A DNA stretch of 64,000 nucleotides from an uncultured Eggerthella sp. (GTDB lineage Bacteria; Actinomycetota; Coriobacteriia; Coriobacteriales; Eggerthellaceae), in the NCBI GenBank assembly GCA_900542265.1, contig UQML01000008.1:5040-69039 (forward strand), in the 5' to 3' direction. The notes under the pieces were generated by a model that saw only the letters and a program-made list of their open reading frames with translations, made no database searches and was not told the origin of the DNA. The translations under genes and the position numbers were made by a program. This document shows positions 34,077-43,185 of this stretch, in pieces (the first letter of the stretch is position 1; the number at the start of each line of letters is the position of its first letter).

Positions 34077-34128
34077 TTGCGAACATTTGTTTGGCTATTA
34101 TACTACTATATCGACGAACGGATGTACG
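34077..34128 (+). promoter_or_regulatory. Promoter with two LexA-like boxes
   Basis: -35 TTGCGA (34077-34082), 16-bp spacer, -10 TATACT (34099-34104). CGAACATTTGTTTG (34080-34093) and CGAACGGATGTACG (34115-34128) both fit CGAAC-N4-GTTYG, each with one or two departures. They lie 35 bp apart, one over the spacer and one just before the ATG. This suggests SOS control of the repair pair. Confidence 0.65.
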
Positions 34129-34129
34129 T

Positions 34130-35533
34130 ATGGATCTACCAGAAAAGCTCGAAATACTTGCTGATGCAGCTAAGTACGACGTCGCTTGCACCTCTTCAGG
34201 CATTACCCGTAAAGGTGCACGTGGGCAACTCGGTAACTTAAGCGCAGCAGGGCTGTGTCATAGCTTTGCCGCTGATGGAAGATGTATCACCCTTCTTAAA
34301 GTCCTCATGACAAACGTTTGTATTTATAACTGTGCTTACTGCGTAAATCGCATCGACAATGATTCTCCGCGCACTCTCTTCAAGCCTCGTGAACTTGCTG
34401 ATCTTACCATAGCTTTTTACCGCCGCAATTATATTGAAGGGCTTTTCCTCTCATCAGGCGTTATCAAAAGTCCTGACTATACTACTGAACTCATGATAAA
34501 AACACTCACCATTCTCAGGCACGAATACCAATTTAGGGGATACATCCACGCTAAAGCAGTTCCGGGCACTTCACCTGATCTTCTTGATCAACTAGGGCAT
34601 CTCGCTGATCGAATGAGTGTCAATCTCGAACTACCCAGTAAAGAAAGTCTGCGACTCCTTGCACCTGAAAAATCGCAGCATGACTTTTTTGCTCCCATGC
34701 GCCAAATTAGAGATTCGATTACTGAAGACAAAGACACCCGTGCGCTGCTACGCAAAAATACCACGTTTTTGACTCAGGCACCCATCAAACGTTCTTCCGA
34801 ATCAGGACGTGCTTTTGCGCCTGCTGGTCAATCTACGCAAATGATTATTGGCGCAAGTCCTGAAAGTGATTATCAAATTCTCACCTTATCGTCAGCGTTA
34901 TACCAAAAACTCTCTTTAAAGCGCGTCTTTTTTAGTGCCTATCTTCCCGTCAATCAAGATAAACGTTTACCCCAAACCGACGGTATCGCCCTCAACCGAG
35001 AACATCGCCTGTATCAAGCTGATTGGCTCCTGCGCTTTTATAAGTTTGACGTCAACGAGCTTATTGATAAAGAGCACCCTTTTCTTGACACTGACGTCGA
35101 CCCTAAAGCCAATTGGGCACTTAATCATCTTGAGTTTTTTCCGGTAGAAGTTCAAAAAGCAACGCTTGAAGAACTGTTACGTGTACCTGGCATCGGCCCT
35201 AAAGGAGCTCGCCTTATTTTGCAAGCACGAAAGAAACACCGTTTGGCTGAAAATGAGTTAAAGAAACTGGGAATTGCCCTCAAGCGAGCGCGGTTTTTTA
35301 TTACCTGCAATGGGAAATATCTTGGGAATGACGTATCGTTTACCCCTGAGGCATTAAAACCACAACTTATCACCGCCCAAAAGGGAGGCAACCATGGACG
35401 ACGCTCGGCAAAAGTTCATCCTGATCAAATGAGTTTATTTGACGGAATTGGCCTTGAGCAACAAGTTGAAAAACGCAAAAAGCTCACTGCGCAATACCAG
35501 TCAACACTATCCCGCAGACAGGCTCTCGCATGA
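34130..35533 (+). CDS. Putative DNA modification/repair radical SAM protein (TIGR03916 type)
   Basis: About 467 residues from ATG 34130. The radical-SAM cluster motif is CIYNCAYCVN (C-x3-C-x2-C), with GLFLSSGVIKSPDYT and HAKAVPGTSPDLL behind it. LADRMSVNLELPS continues the barrel. The C-terminal helix-hairpin-helix EELLRVPGIGPKGARLILQAR suggests DNA contact. The family is named for its linkage to a UDG-superfamily protein; its chemistry is not known. The next gene overlaps by 4 bp (ATGA). Both are under an apparent LexA-controlled promoter. Confidence 0.88.
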   Translation: MDLPEKLEILADAAKYDVACTSSGITRKGARGQLGNLSAAGLCHSFAADGRCITLLKVLMTNVCIYNCAYCVNRIDNDSPRTLFKPRELADLTIAFYRRNYIEGLFLSSGVIKSPDYTTELMIKTLTILRHEYQFRGYIHAKAVPGTSPDLLDQLGHLADRMSVNLELPSKESLRLLAPEKSQHDFFAPMRQIRDSITEDKDTRALLRKNTTFLTQAPIKRSSESGRAFAPAGQSTQMIIGASPESDYQILTLSSALYQKLSLKRVFFSAYLPVNQDKRLPQTDGIALNREHRLYQADWLLRFYKFDVNELIDKEHPFLDTDVDPKANWALNHLEFFPVEVQKATLEELLRVPGIGPKGARLILQARKKHRLAENELKKLGIALKRARFFITCNGKYLGNDVSFTPEALKPQLITAQKGGNHGRRSAKVHPDQMSLFDGIGLEQQVEKRKKLTAQYQSTLSRRQALA

Positions 35534-36348
35534 TGCTTGATGACGCCACTCAAAGTTGTGCTTATCTCTATGATGGAACACCCGAAGGACTGTTGTGTGC
35601 CGTCTTTGAAACGTATGTGCGTCATGAGATCCCTGATGACATTGCAACGCCCCACACCTTCCAACCTCGTCTTGATCAATTCATCCACACTGTTGAAACA
35701 AATTTGGCACACGCAGAACGCGTACGCAGAGGAATCATCAAAAAAGCAGGATATGACACCTTTCTTCACATCCTGCGCGTGAGCCTCTCTGATGATCCTG
35801 CAGCACCCCTTGCTGTTTGCAAATTCATTCGTCACACCATGCACAACGAATCCAGCACCTATCACGCAATCAATGATCTTATGCACCCTGACGTTGCAGA
35901 ACTTTTTCGTATTCATCGTCTTGTCATGAATGAACGCCATCATTATCTCGAGTTTTTACGGTTTGAAGAACTAGAAGGATCTGTTTGGTTTGCCCAGTGC
36001 TCCCCGCGCGCAAAAATAGTCCCTCTTGTCATGGATTGGTTTGTAGAACGGTTTAACGTCCAGCCTTTTATCATCTTTGATGACGTCCACCATCAAGCAG
36101 GCATCTATGACGGAGACCCTTCTTGGCGCCTTGTCCAAAGCGACACCATAACCATCCCTGACAGAACAGCACAAGAAGAAGATATACAATATGCTTGGAA
36201 GTTGTTTTACGACACTCTTGCCAATGAGGCACGCTACAACCCCGAGCTAAGGTGTCAACTACTCCCCCAACGTTTTTGGAATCATATGCCTGAGTTTACT
36301 GAGCGCATACCTTATAAATTACGCAAATCTTCTTCCTCATCCATATAG
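35530..36348 (+). CDS. TIGR03915-type DNA metabolism protein (DUF4130, radical-SAM partner)
   Basis: 272 residues, the partner family of the radical-SAM gene, translationally coupled by an ATGA overlap. Signature text: YLYDGTPEGLLCAVFETY, RRGIIKKAGYDTFLHILRVSLSD, DPDVAELFRIHRLVMNERHHYLEFLRFEEL-like text (HRLVMNERHHYLEFLRFEEL), then IFDDVHHQAGIYDG. In many bacteria the family is fused to a UDG-type glycosylase domain; here that domain is missing. Function in DNA repair is presumed from the family and the LexA boxes. Confidence 0.87.
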   Translation: MMLDDATQSCAYLYDGTPEGLLCAVFETYVRHEIPDDIATPHTFQPRLDQFIHTVETNLAHAERVRRGIIKKAGYDTFLHILRVSLSDDPAAPLAVCKFIRHTMHNESSTYHAINDLMHPDVAELFRIHRLVMNERHHYLEFLRFEELEGSVWFAQCSPRAKIVPLVMDWFVERFNVQPFIIFDDVHHQAGIYDGDPSWRLVQSDTITIPDRTAQEEDIQYAWKLFYDTLANEARYNPELRCQLLPQRFWNHMPEFTERIPYKLRKSSSSSI

Positions 36349-36485
36349 CCTCTATCAAATCCTCAATAGCAAACTTTTTCAAAATGGCAACCGATGAAGA
36401 CATAAGCCTCTGCTCTCGCTTCTACTTTCTACAATAAAAATGACAAGAGAAGACACAAGCTGGAGATACAAACTAGGAGGCTATC

Positions 36486-36797
36486 ATGCAAGTTATTTTT
36501 GATAAGGCGCTCACTGATTATATGAACGAGAAAGCATATGTTGCCGTAAGTTTGGATGTTTTAATCCCCGTAGGTTCCGAAGCTGATGAGCCCGAAATGA
36601 TTACAAAATTTCTTACCGCCAAGCAATACACCGAGGACAAGGATAAAGCATTTAAAATTTTTAGCGATGGAGCCTATCCCGTTCTCGTCATGCAACCTGG
36701 CTATACCTTTGGTAACTCTCTCGAATTAGGTCTTTCATCCTTTTTGGGAACCAAAGATATCTCAGTTAAAGGAGCAGAACTTTATTCTCTAGACTAA
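36486..36797 (+). CDS. Hypothetical protein, 103 residues
   Basis: No family recognised. A perfect AGGAGG SD lies 6 nt before the ATG, so it is real. The sequence MQVIFDKALTDYMNEKAYVA and following is mixed alpha/beta, no Cys, no signal, no membrane segment. An N-terminal strand-helix followed by hydrophobic strands recalls HesB/IscA-like proteins, but the conserved Cys of that fold are absent. It is monocistronic, after the repair pair. Confidence 0.55.
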   Translation: MQVIFDKALTDYMNEKAYVAVSLDVLIPVGSEADEPEMITKFLTAKQYTEDKDKAFKIFSDGAYPVLVMQPGYTFGNSLELGLSSFLGTKDISVKGAELYSLD

Positions 36798-36869
36798 ACC
36801 GTCGGCTAAAACCGTATTCTTTCGACTAAAAGGTGGTTTAGGATAGTTCACAAAAAACACCTTTTATAT

Positions 36870-37700
36870 CTACACTGAGCGATTCAGAATCTGCGCGCTT
36901 GTTGTTCGTATCTGAGCGGCAAGCGCCTCTTTTTCCTCAGAAGAAGTAAGTTTTTTTGCTGTAGCAATAGCATCAAGAACACCTTCCAAAAGTGCTTTAT
37001 GGTGCTCAATAGCCTTATCGACACCTTGACCATACGTCTGATCACACAGCTGATCAGACGATTGACCGTAGGCTATCTCCGCAGGCAAATCCGTTTCGAG
37101 CAAAAGCCGCTCCACGGGAAGCTGCGAAACATACTCTTTTCCTTTGCGCGTTTGCATCATGCGAGGATTGATTGAAAAGTAGCAACCAGCATTTTTTGCA
37201 CGAATCATCTCTGCCATAGACCCTGAAAACCAATGAAAAATACAGATGCAATTCATAAACGCGCCTGCTCGTTCAAGCACATCCAAAACCGTACTAGCAG
37301 ACGAAACACTATGAATACTCAACACACGATTACCCGCTCGAGTACACGCATGCACAATCTTTTCAAAAGCTTCTTTTTGTTCCGCTTCAAAAAAAGCCCG
37401 TCGAGGAGAAGCATCCATGCCAATCTCGCCTACAAAAGGAGTGTCCGCAATGAGTTCACATACCTCATCAACTCCTGATTGGTCAGCCTCTAACCACCAA
37501 GGGTGCAACCCAACGCCGCACACCACATTAGAAGCTGAAGCTAACAACGGCTCGCACTGAAGATACTCCTGCGGAGTTACCGTTGTAGAAAAAAACGCAA
37601 TGCCGTGCTCTGCCGCGCATGCTGCATAAGCGCACGGATCAGGGGCGAAACCAAGATGGGCATGCATGTCATAGAGTTGATAGGAAGTTGTAAGTGCCAT
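36870..37700 (-). CDS. TatD-family metal-dependent hydrolase
   Basis: 276 residues, amidohydrolase-superfamily TIM barrel. DMHAHLG (metal HxH), GVGLHPWW, VGEIGMDAS (metal Glu), SIHSVSS, IFHWFSGS, and LLLETDLP (metal Asp) are present in the right order. Some TatD proteins are DNases or tRNA/peptide deacylases; specificity cannot be told. GGTGG lies 9 nt before the ATG. It is the last gene of the mtnA-tcdA-tatD cluster. Confidence 0.85.
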   Translation of the reverse strand: MALTTSYQLYDMHAHLGFAPDPCAYAACAAEHGIAFFSTTVTPQEYLQCEPLLASASNVVCGVGLHPWWLEADQSGVDEVCELIADTPFVGEIGMDASPRRAFFEAEQKEAFEKIVHACTRAGNRVLSIHSVSSASTVLDVLERAGAFMNCICIFHWFSGSMAEMIRAKNAGCYFSINPRMMQTRKGKEYVSQLPVERLLLETDLPAEIAYGQSSDQLCDQTYGQGVDKAIEHHKALLEGVLDAIATAKKLTSSEEKEALAAQIRTTSAQILNRSV

Positions 37701-37751
37701 TGGTATCTACCACCTTTTTCACGTGATGCGCTCTCACTTTGTTGTCATACT

Positions 37752-38597
37752 TCAGAAATGAGACTGTTCATCCGAATTGCGCGGAATGCCCAAAATACTT
37801 CGTATTACATAGCCTGCCAGCATTTGGCCCATAATGGGCGGAACATAGCTCATTGTTCCCAAATTGGAACGCTGTTGTCGTGTTGCTCCGTGTACTCCCT
37901 GTGCTTTAACGGGAGTTTCTGATGAATACAGCACTTCAAGATGACGTATTCCACGACGACGCCCCTCTTTACGCATAATGCGACAAAGAGGACAGTTTAC
38001 CGTGTCATACAAGTCGGCAAAAGAAAAGCATTCAGGATACAGTTTGTTAGCAGCGCCCATACAACTAATCAGATGCGGTGCGGTGGAAGAAGGCTCATCG
38101 GCAAAAGAATCAATATAGGCTGCAAGGGTGAGCTTTGCTGATACGGTATCAATAGCATCAACAATATAATCAACACGATCAAGCTTGTCTGAAACGAATT
38201 CCACAATCGTATCTTTGTTTAAAAAGTACTGATACGCCTCTATCTTGGCATCAGGATTGATGTCCAAAATCATCTCCGCCATAACTTCAATCTTGGGTTT
38301 ACCTATCGTTGAAGTAAAAGCAATCGCTTGTCTATTGATATTAGATGCCTGTACGCAGTCATGATCCACCACGATAAAGGAGCCTACACCACCCCGTGCA
38401 AGAGCCTCCACGCAGTTAGACCCTACACCACCAAGCCCCAAAACCATAACGCATGTCTGGGTAAGCTTTTCAAGCCCCTCTTTTCCAACCATGCGTGCAA
38501 GACGCGCATTGCGCGATTCGTCGAGTATCACCGTTGTAGGATCAGGCTCAGGCGGCAAGAATCGCCCCTCTCGAGCAAAGATATAGCGAGCGCTCAT
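37752..38597 (-). CDS. tcdA: tRNA threonylcarbamoyladenosine dehydratase-like (TcdA/CsdL, ThiF-fold)
   Basis: ThiF/E1-like fold enzyme, 281 residues, that cyclises t6A37 in tRNA using ATP (family role). VMVLGLGGVGSNCVEALARGG is the ATP site. VVDHDCVQASNINRQ has the conserved Asn-x2-Arg, and KIEVMAEMILDINPDA follows. DYIVDAIDTVSAK and LISCMGAANK are also family text. A CPLC motif (VNCPLCRIM) is notable and could bind metal. The ATG overlaps the mtnA stop by 3 bp (ATGA). The related thiF gene at 44.4 kb is clearly shorter and belongs to thiamine synthesis. Confidence 0.85.
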   Translation of the reverse strand: MSARYIFAREGRFLPPEPDPTTVILDESRNARLARMVGKEGLEKLTQTCVMVLGLGGVGSNCVEALARGGVGSFIVVDHDCVQASNINRQAIAFTSTIGKPKIEVMAEMILDINPDAKIEAYQYFLNKDTIVEFVSDKLDRVDYIVDAIDTVSAKLTLAAYIDSFADEPSSTAPHLISCMGAANKLYPECFSFADLYDTVNCPLCRIMRKEGRRRGIRHLEVLYSSETPVKAQGVHGATRQQRSNLGTMSYVPPIMGQMLAGYVIRSILGIPRNSDEQSHF

Positions 38598-39625
38598 CAG
38601 TTTTTAAACACCCCTTTTTCAGTAATCCAAGCGCTGATCAACTCAGCAGGTGTCACATCAAATGCGGGATTATATACCGAAACACCTTCAAGGGGACACG
38701 ATAGCACCTCAGTTGCACTTCTTTGCTCAATAGGAATTGAAGCGCCCGTTGCCATACTAAGATCAACCGTCGAAGTGGGTGCGGCAACATAAAACGGAAT
38801 ATGATGATAGCGCGCTAATACCGCAAGAGAATAGGTACCAATTTTGTTAGCCGTATCACCATTTTTAGCAATACGATCTGCACCAACAATAACCGCATCA
38901 ACCTTGCCCGCTTGCATAAGCGCACCAGCCATATTGTCACATTCAAGGGTTACAGGAATTCCTACTTGCGCAAGCTCCCACGCAGTCAAACGCGCGCCTT
39001 GTCCAACCGGTCGCGTTTCATCAGCGTAAACGCGGGTAATCTTGCCCTGTTCAGCTGCTGCATAAATTACACCTAGCGCTGTTCCATAGAACACCGTTGC
39101 AAGACTTCCCGCATTACAATGGGTAAGCACGGTGCTGTTAGGCTTGAGTAACTCCGCACCATACGCACCAATTGCTCTATTGGTTGCTTCATCATGTGAC
39201 TCCATGTCTTTTACTACATCAAAAACAACCTTGCAGAGTTCTTTTTTTGACAAGTTTTTATCAAGTGCTTCTTCTATTGCATTGTGCATACACTTGGTTC
39301 CCCACATCAAATTTATAGCTGTAGGACGAGCACGCGCAATAATACTTGCCGCTTCATCAAGCCCCCCGCAAGACACGGCAGCGCATCCCTCTTTTTCACT
39401 TACATGTTCAAAAAGCCATAATGCCAATGCTGCAGCACCCGCAACACCAAGCGCGGGAGCTCCACGAACCGCAAGCGTTGTAATGGCATGCACCACTTCA
39501 TGCCAATCAGTAGTAGTGATATAGGTAAGCTCATACGGGAGTTTGGTTTGGTCAATCATGACAAATTGATACGAATTCTCCCCTTGTTTCATTTCGACTG
39601 TTCGCGGTAACCGCTCGATATTCAT
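38597..39625 (-). CDS. mtnA: S-methyl-5-thioribose-1-phosphate isomerase
   Basis: 342 residues, eIF2B-alpha-like fold, isomerises methylthioribose-1-P to the ribulose form. TTDWHEVVHAITTLAVRGAPALGVAGA (substrate loop), TLECDNMAGALM (catalytic Cys) and GADRIAKNGDTANKIGTYSLA (catalytic Asp) are all present. No other methionine-salvage enzyme (mtnK, mtnB, mtnC, mtnD) is in the window, so the enzyme may instead act in a short 5-deoxyribose or MTR disposal route. It has its own promoter at 39692-39720 and leads a three-gene operon. Confidence 0.92.
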   Translation of the reverse strand: MNIERLPRTVEMKQGENSYQFVMIDQTKLPYELTYITTTDWHEVVHAITTLAVRGAPALGVAGAAALALWLFEHVSEKEGCAAVSCGGLDEAASIIARARPTAINLMWGTKCMHNAIEEALDKNLSKKELCKVVFDVVKDMESHDEATNRAIGAYGAELLKPNSTVLTHCNAGSLATVFYGTALGVIYAAAEQGKITRVYADETRPVGQGARLTAWELAQVGIPVTLECDNMAGALMQAGKVDAVIVGADRIAKNGDTANKIGTYSLAVLARYHHIPFYVAAPTSTVDLSMATGASIPIEQRSATEVLSCPLEGVSVYNPAFDVTPAELISAWITEKGVFKN

Positions 39626-39691
39626 AACGCTTCTTCCTTGCTCACAAAACCGATTTGACGCTCACGGTGTTTGTTAAGTTTATTACCTCAC

Positions 39692-39720
39692 GGTATACGT
39701 ATAAGATTTTCTCCCAACAA
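39692..39720 (-). promoter_or_regulatory. Promoter of mtnA-tcdA-tatD
   Basis: -35 TTGTTG (39720-39715), exactly 17-bp spacer, -10 TATACC (39697-39692), about 65 nt before the mtnA ATG. The octamer CTCACGGT occurs twice (39661 and 39688). Confidence 0.6.
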
Positions 39721-39723
39721 ATG

Positions 39724-39774
39724 AAAAAACCACTGTCAGAAAGAATAGCAGGACTTTTTCTTTCTAACAGTGGC
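39724..39774 (-). terminator. Rho-independent terminator of the acidic 73-aa gene
   Basis: CCACTGT with AGAAAG (39730-39743) pairs with CTTTCT and ACAGTGG (39760-39774). On the minus strand the stem is followed by TTTTTTCAT. It ends the gene at 39825. Confidence 0.9.
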
Positions 39775-39824
39775 CCTTAAGCGATCAACTCATATGATCA
39801 GCCTTTTATAATCACCTGATCGAC

Positions 39825-40046
39825 TTAGAGGAAGTTTCCTTCTACTTCAGCCTCAATATCAGCAGTCTTTTGCTCTGCTTCTGCAAACTCTGCGGCAGTC
39901 TCTGCAGCAATTGCTGCCTCTTGCTCACGATTTCCATCACCGTCAACCGCTTCTACGTACTGCTCAGCTTCTTTTAATACGGTAGCTTCAATTTGCTCAA
40001 GATCTTTCTCAGCATCAGTAGCACGATCAAAATTTGACCTATCCAT
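39825..40046 (-). CDS. Acidic hypothetical protein, 73 residues
   Basis: From ATG 40046 (AAGGGAG, 6 nt): MDRSNFDRATDAEKDLEQIE and onward, very acidic and Glu/Ala-rich, mostly helical, no Cys. A longer ORF start at 40130 is rejected. It has its own terminator. Unknown function; it resembles small acidic proteins that bind basic partners, but that is speculation. Confidence 0.6.
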   Translation of the reverse strand: MDRSNFDRATDAEKDLEQIEATVLKEAEQYVEAVDGDGNREQEAAIAAETAAEFAEAEQKTADIEAEVEGNFL

Positions 40047-40194
40047 GATGAACTCCCTTCTATAGTGCGGATACCTTAGTTTTGAGCATCCCTCATCACT
40101 TCTCACAATTCTCATTGTAGGAGTCCTCACCTCGCGTTACGACCACCAAAGCATGACAGCTTTTTGACGTTACGTAAACGCGAACCGGCACGTT

Positions 40195-41853
40195 TTAGGA
40201 AGTCTTTTCCTCATCACGCCGCTCCTTGCGACGCAACGCCATGCAGCGCCACACAATATAAACAGAAAGGCCTACAGCGGTAATAAAACCCAAGAATCCA
40301 AAAACAGGAACTTGCAGCACTTTTGGTTCCATACCCGTCAGCGCGATAAGCGACGAACCAACAAATAACCCCGCCGTAATAAGAGAAAGGGCAAGAATAC
40401 TGCTCACCGAACGAATTACATCCATAAAATTCATAGGGATATCCATGTCAATAGACGCTTGGAGCTCCCCGCGTTCAATAATTTCTAGTACATGCTCAAC
40501 TTGAGCAGGAATACGCACGCTTGATTCAACAGCGTCAACGGTCTCAGAGGCCATATCGCGCAGGTGGTGTTCAATATGCTTCAGACTAAAGAGCTGCTTT
40601 TTAACGTGTTCGGTCAAAAGGTTAATCACGCTCGTTGATGGAGATATCTCAGTAAGCACACCCTCGATAGCTACCGCACCACGTGCCAGCATGGTAAGAG
40701 AGGCGGGCAAAATAAGATTTTGAGAACGCAACAATTCGATGATGTCATAAAGACACGAGCCCATATCAAGCTTCGATAATTCAACGCTTGTATACGAGCG
40801 CACCAACGCTGAAAGTTGACGCAAAAGAAGACCATGATCAACCGCCCCACGTGCACGAGCAATCGTGAGCAAATTGTCTTTAAGCGAGAATGCATCGTTG
40901 CGTGCAATAGCAGTACAGATATCAGAAATAATTGCGCGTTCGGAAGAGGTCAGATTTCCCATCATGCCAAGATCAATCCAAACGATATCCCCATCGCGCA
41001 CAATAATATTTCCCTGATGAGGATCAGCATGGAAAAAGCCCCAGTCAAGCACTTGAACAATAAAATTTTCTGCCAAGCGCTTACTGAGCACATTAACGTC
41101 AAGACCGCGTGCTTTTAACTCGTCAATATGATTGATAGGAATACCTTCAATATATTCCATTACTAACATCTCATCAGTAGAGATTTCACTATAAGGATGC
41201 GGACTTTTCACACCCGGCGTTGTAGCGAGAAGCTTTTCAAAACGCTCTAAGTTATGACATTCAAGCGTAAAGTCGAGTTCTTCTAATGAGGTCTTTTCCA
41301 ATTCAGCAACAAACTCATTCATGGTAAGCAAAACGCTTTGCTTGCGTATAGTCACATCAGCAATGGCCAAAGCGTGTTTGATAAGCGTAAAATCCTGTGC
41401 CATCAACTCAGCCGCTTTAGAACGACGCACTTTGATAGCAACCACCGGATTTCCCTCTGCACGCAGCACTGCCTTATGCACCTGCGCGATAGAAGCAGCA
41501 CCAATAGGGTTTTCATCAATTGACACAAAAGTTTCTTGCCAAGGATGGCCAAGAGCGTGTTCAATGGTCGCTACAATCTCAGGAAACGGCTCAGGGTCTA
41601 CGTTGGTACGCAATTGTCTAAACGCCATCGCGTATGATTTGGGAATAATATCAGAGCGATCAGAAGCAAGTTGTCCCATTTTCACAAACGTAGGACCAAG
41701 TTCCTCTAAAATTTTGGTCGCTTTTTCAGGAGTGAGATCAGTCAAAGCATGATATTTACGCAAAATTTTTTCTATCTCATGTAGACGATGGAGTGAAGTC
41801 TTGTCGCTTTTAGAGATAGAAGCAAGCTGCATCAACTCTTTAAACGTTGCCAT
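40195..41853 (-). CDS. ABC1/UbiB (AarF) family atypical kinase-like protein
   Basis: About 552 residues from ATG 41853 (AAGGAGG, 9 nt; nine extra residues at 41880 discarded). The family order is visible: ELGPTFVKMGQLASDRSDIIP (KxGQ motif), ENPIGAASIAQVHKAVL (Ala-rich nucleotide loop), VAIKVRRSKAAE (Lys), FHADPHQGNIIVRDGDIVWIDLGMMG (HxDxHxxN and DxG). Two helices close the C-terminus. In an anaerobe without obvious ubiquinone synthesis, a lipid-homeostasis or isoprenoid ATPase role is likelier than UbiB proper. Confidence 0.88.
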   Translation of the reverse strand: MATFKELMQLASISKSDKTSLHRLHEIEKILRKYHALTDLTPEKATKILEELGPTFVKMGQLASDRSDIIPKSYAMAFRQLRTNVDPEPFPEIVATIEHALGHPWQETFVSIDENPIGAASIAQVHKAVLRAEGNPVVAIKVRRSKAAELMAQDFTLIKHALAIADVTIRKQSVLLTMNEFVAELEKTSLEELDFTLECHNLERFEKLLATTPGVKSPHPYSEISTDEMLVMEYIEGIPINHIDELKARGLDVNVLSKRLAENFIVQVLDWGFFHADPHQGNIIVRDGDIVWIDLGMMGNLTSSERAIISDICTAIARNDAFSLKDNLLTIARARGAVDHGLLLRQLSALVRSYTSVELSKLDMGSCLYDIIELLRSQNLILPASLTMLARGAVAIEGVLTEISPSTSVINLLTEHVKKQLFSLKHIEHHLRDMASETVDAVESSVRIPAQVEHVLEIIERGELQASIDMDIPMNFMDVIRSVSSILALSLITAGLFVGSSLIALTGMEPKVLQVPVFGFLGFITAVGLSVYIVWRCMALRRKERRDEEKTS

Positions 41854-42033
41854 ATACTTCTTCCTCCTTACTCGCATCATGCGTATTGGTAAGATTTAAT
41901 CCTACCATTGCGCATGATCAAACAAACACAAACCCCTATTTCGCCATAGAGTCGTTATAGTTTGCAAGAAGTTGCTACAATAACATCTTGCAAAACCCTA
42001 CTCCCGATAACGTCATATGGAAGTTTGAGCGCC

Positions 42034-43185
42034 ATGATTATTGTAGAAAAACCCTTTGTGTCAAAACCTCTTATCACCTGGATGGAACAAACTCAGCATC
42101 CCGTCCTTAATAACGACATGGCTCAAGAGCTTGTTGCACAAGGACACAATCTTGCTTTATGTGACGATGAGACAGCTGCTCGGCGCATTGCAGCGGGAGA
42201 GCGCACCTATACCAATTCTGAAAACGCACTCGGGTGGATCTTTGATCACGTTGATAATCAAGAGCTCCTTGATGCAATCAGCGTTTTTAAAGACAAGCAC
42301 GAAACACGCGTACGCTTAGCTGAACTTGATCCCACGTTGTACTATCGCACGGTCACCTTTGATGAGGTACAAAACCTTGACTATGCTCACCTCCCTGAGC
42401 GTTTTGTCATTAAACCCTCGACGGGATTTGGATCTATGGGTGTCTATATGGTTGAAAGCGCTGAAGGCCTCGCTGATGCCAAAAACCACATCGCTAAAGA
42501 CTACACAATCTGGCTTGAACGCTACCCTAAAGCAGTTATCCAGGCTGGCGAATTTATTATTGAAGAATACATTGAGGGACAAGAGTATGCACTGGAAGCC
42601 TACTTTGATGAAGAGGGGGCTGCGCATTTACTTAATGTATTACGACACGATTTTTCAGATGATACTGATATGTCAGATAGGCTCTATGTCACCTCGCCTG
42701 CCATGATGGAAGAGATGCGAGAGCAATTTATTTCGTGGCTTGAAGACGTGAATCGTATTTTGCGCGTCAAAAATGTTGCCGTACATCCAGAAGTACGTCT
42801 AAACGAAACCGGTATCCATGTTATTGAATTTAACCCTATGCGATTCATGGGCATGGGCGGTACTGATATTTCTTGGTACGCCTATGGCATACGTAGTTTT
42901 GAGGTGTTTCTTGAGAATAAACACCTTGATTGGGAACAGATCTATGCAGAAAACAAAGAGCACACGTTTGCCACGATGATCTTAAACCCACCTGCAGACA
43001 CCCCTGAAACAGCTGTATTTGATTACGCTGCGCTTGACGCTAAACTCCCTACTATTCTCAGTCCGCGCCGCTTCTCTTATCCAGCAACGGGACTCTTCGG
43101 GTTCTATATCCTTGATATTACGAACGCAACTGATGAGCAAAGAGACTTCATGCTTCATTCTGATTTGAGTGAGTTTATTAGCTAA
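42034..43185 (+). CDS. ATP-grasp domain protein
   Basis: About 383 residues from ATG 42034; a TTG at 41962 would extend it by 24. ATP-grasp text includes ERFVIKPSTGFGSMGVYMVESAEG (glycine-rich loop and Lys), FIIEEYIEGQEYALEAYFDEEG, and HVIEFNPMRFMGMGGTDI (late metal Glu and Asn). Carboxylate-amine/thiol ligases of this fold make peptide-like bonds; no substrate is evident. It overlaps the convergent TSUP gene by 8 bp at the 3' end. Confidence 0.82.
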   Translation: MIIVEKPFVSKPLITWMEQTQHPVLNNDMAQELVAQGHNLALCDDETAARRIAAGERTYTNSENALGWIFDHVDNQELLDAISVFKDKHETRVRLAELDPTLYYRTVTFDEVQNLDYAHLPERFVIKPSTGFGSMGVYMVESAEGLADAKNHIAKDYTIWLERYPKAVIQAGEFIIEEYIEGQEYALEAYFDEEGAAHLLNVLRHDFSDDTDMSDRLYVTSPAMMEEMREQFISWLEDVNRILRVKNVAVHPEVRLNETGIHVIEFNPMRFMGMGGTDISWYAYGIRSFEVFLENKHLDWEQIYAENKEHTFATMILNPPADTPETAVFDYAALDAKLPTILSPRRFSYPATGLFGFYILDITNATDEQRDFMLHSDLSEFIS

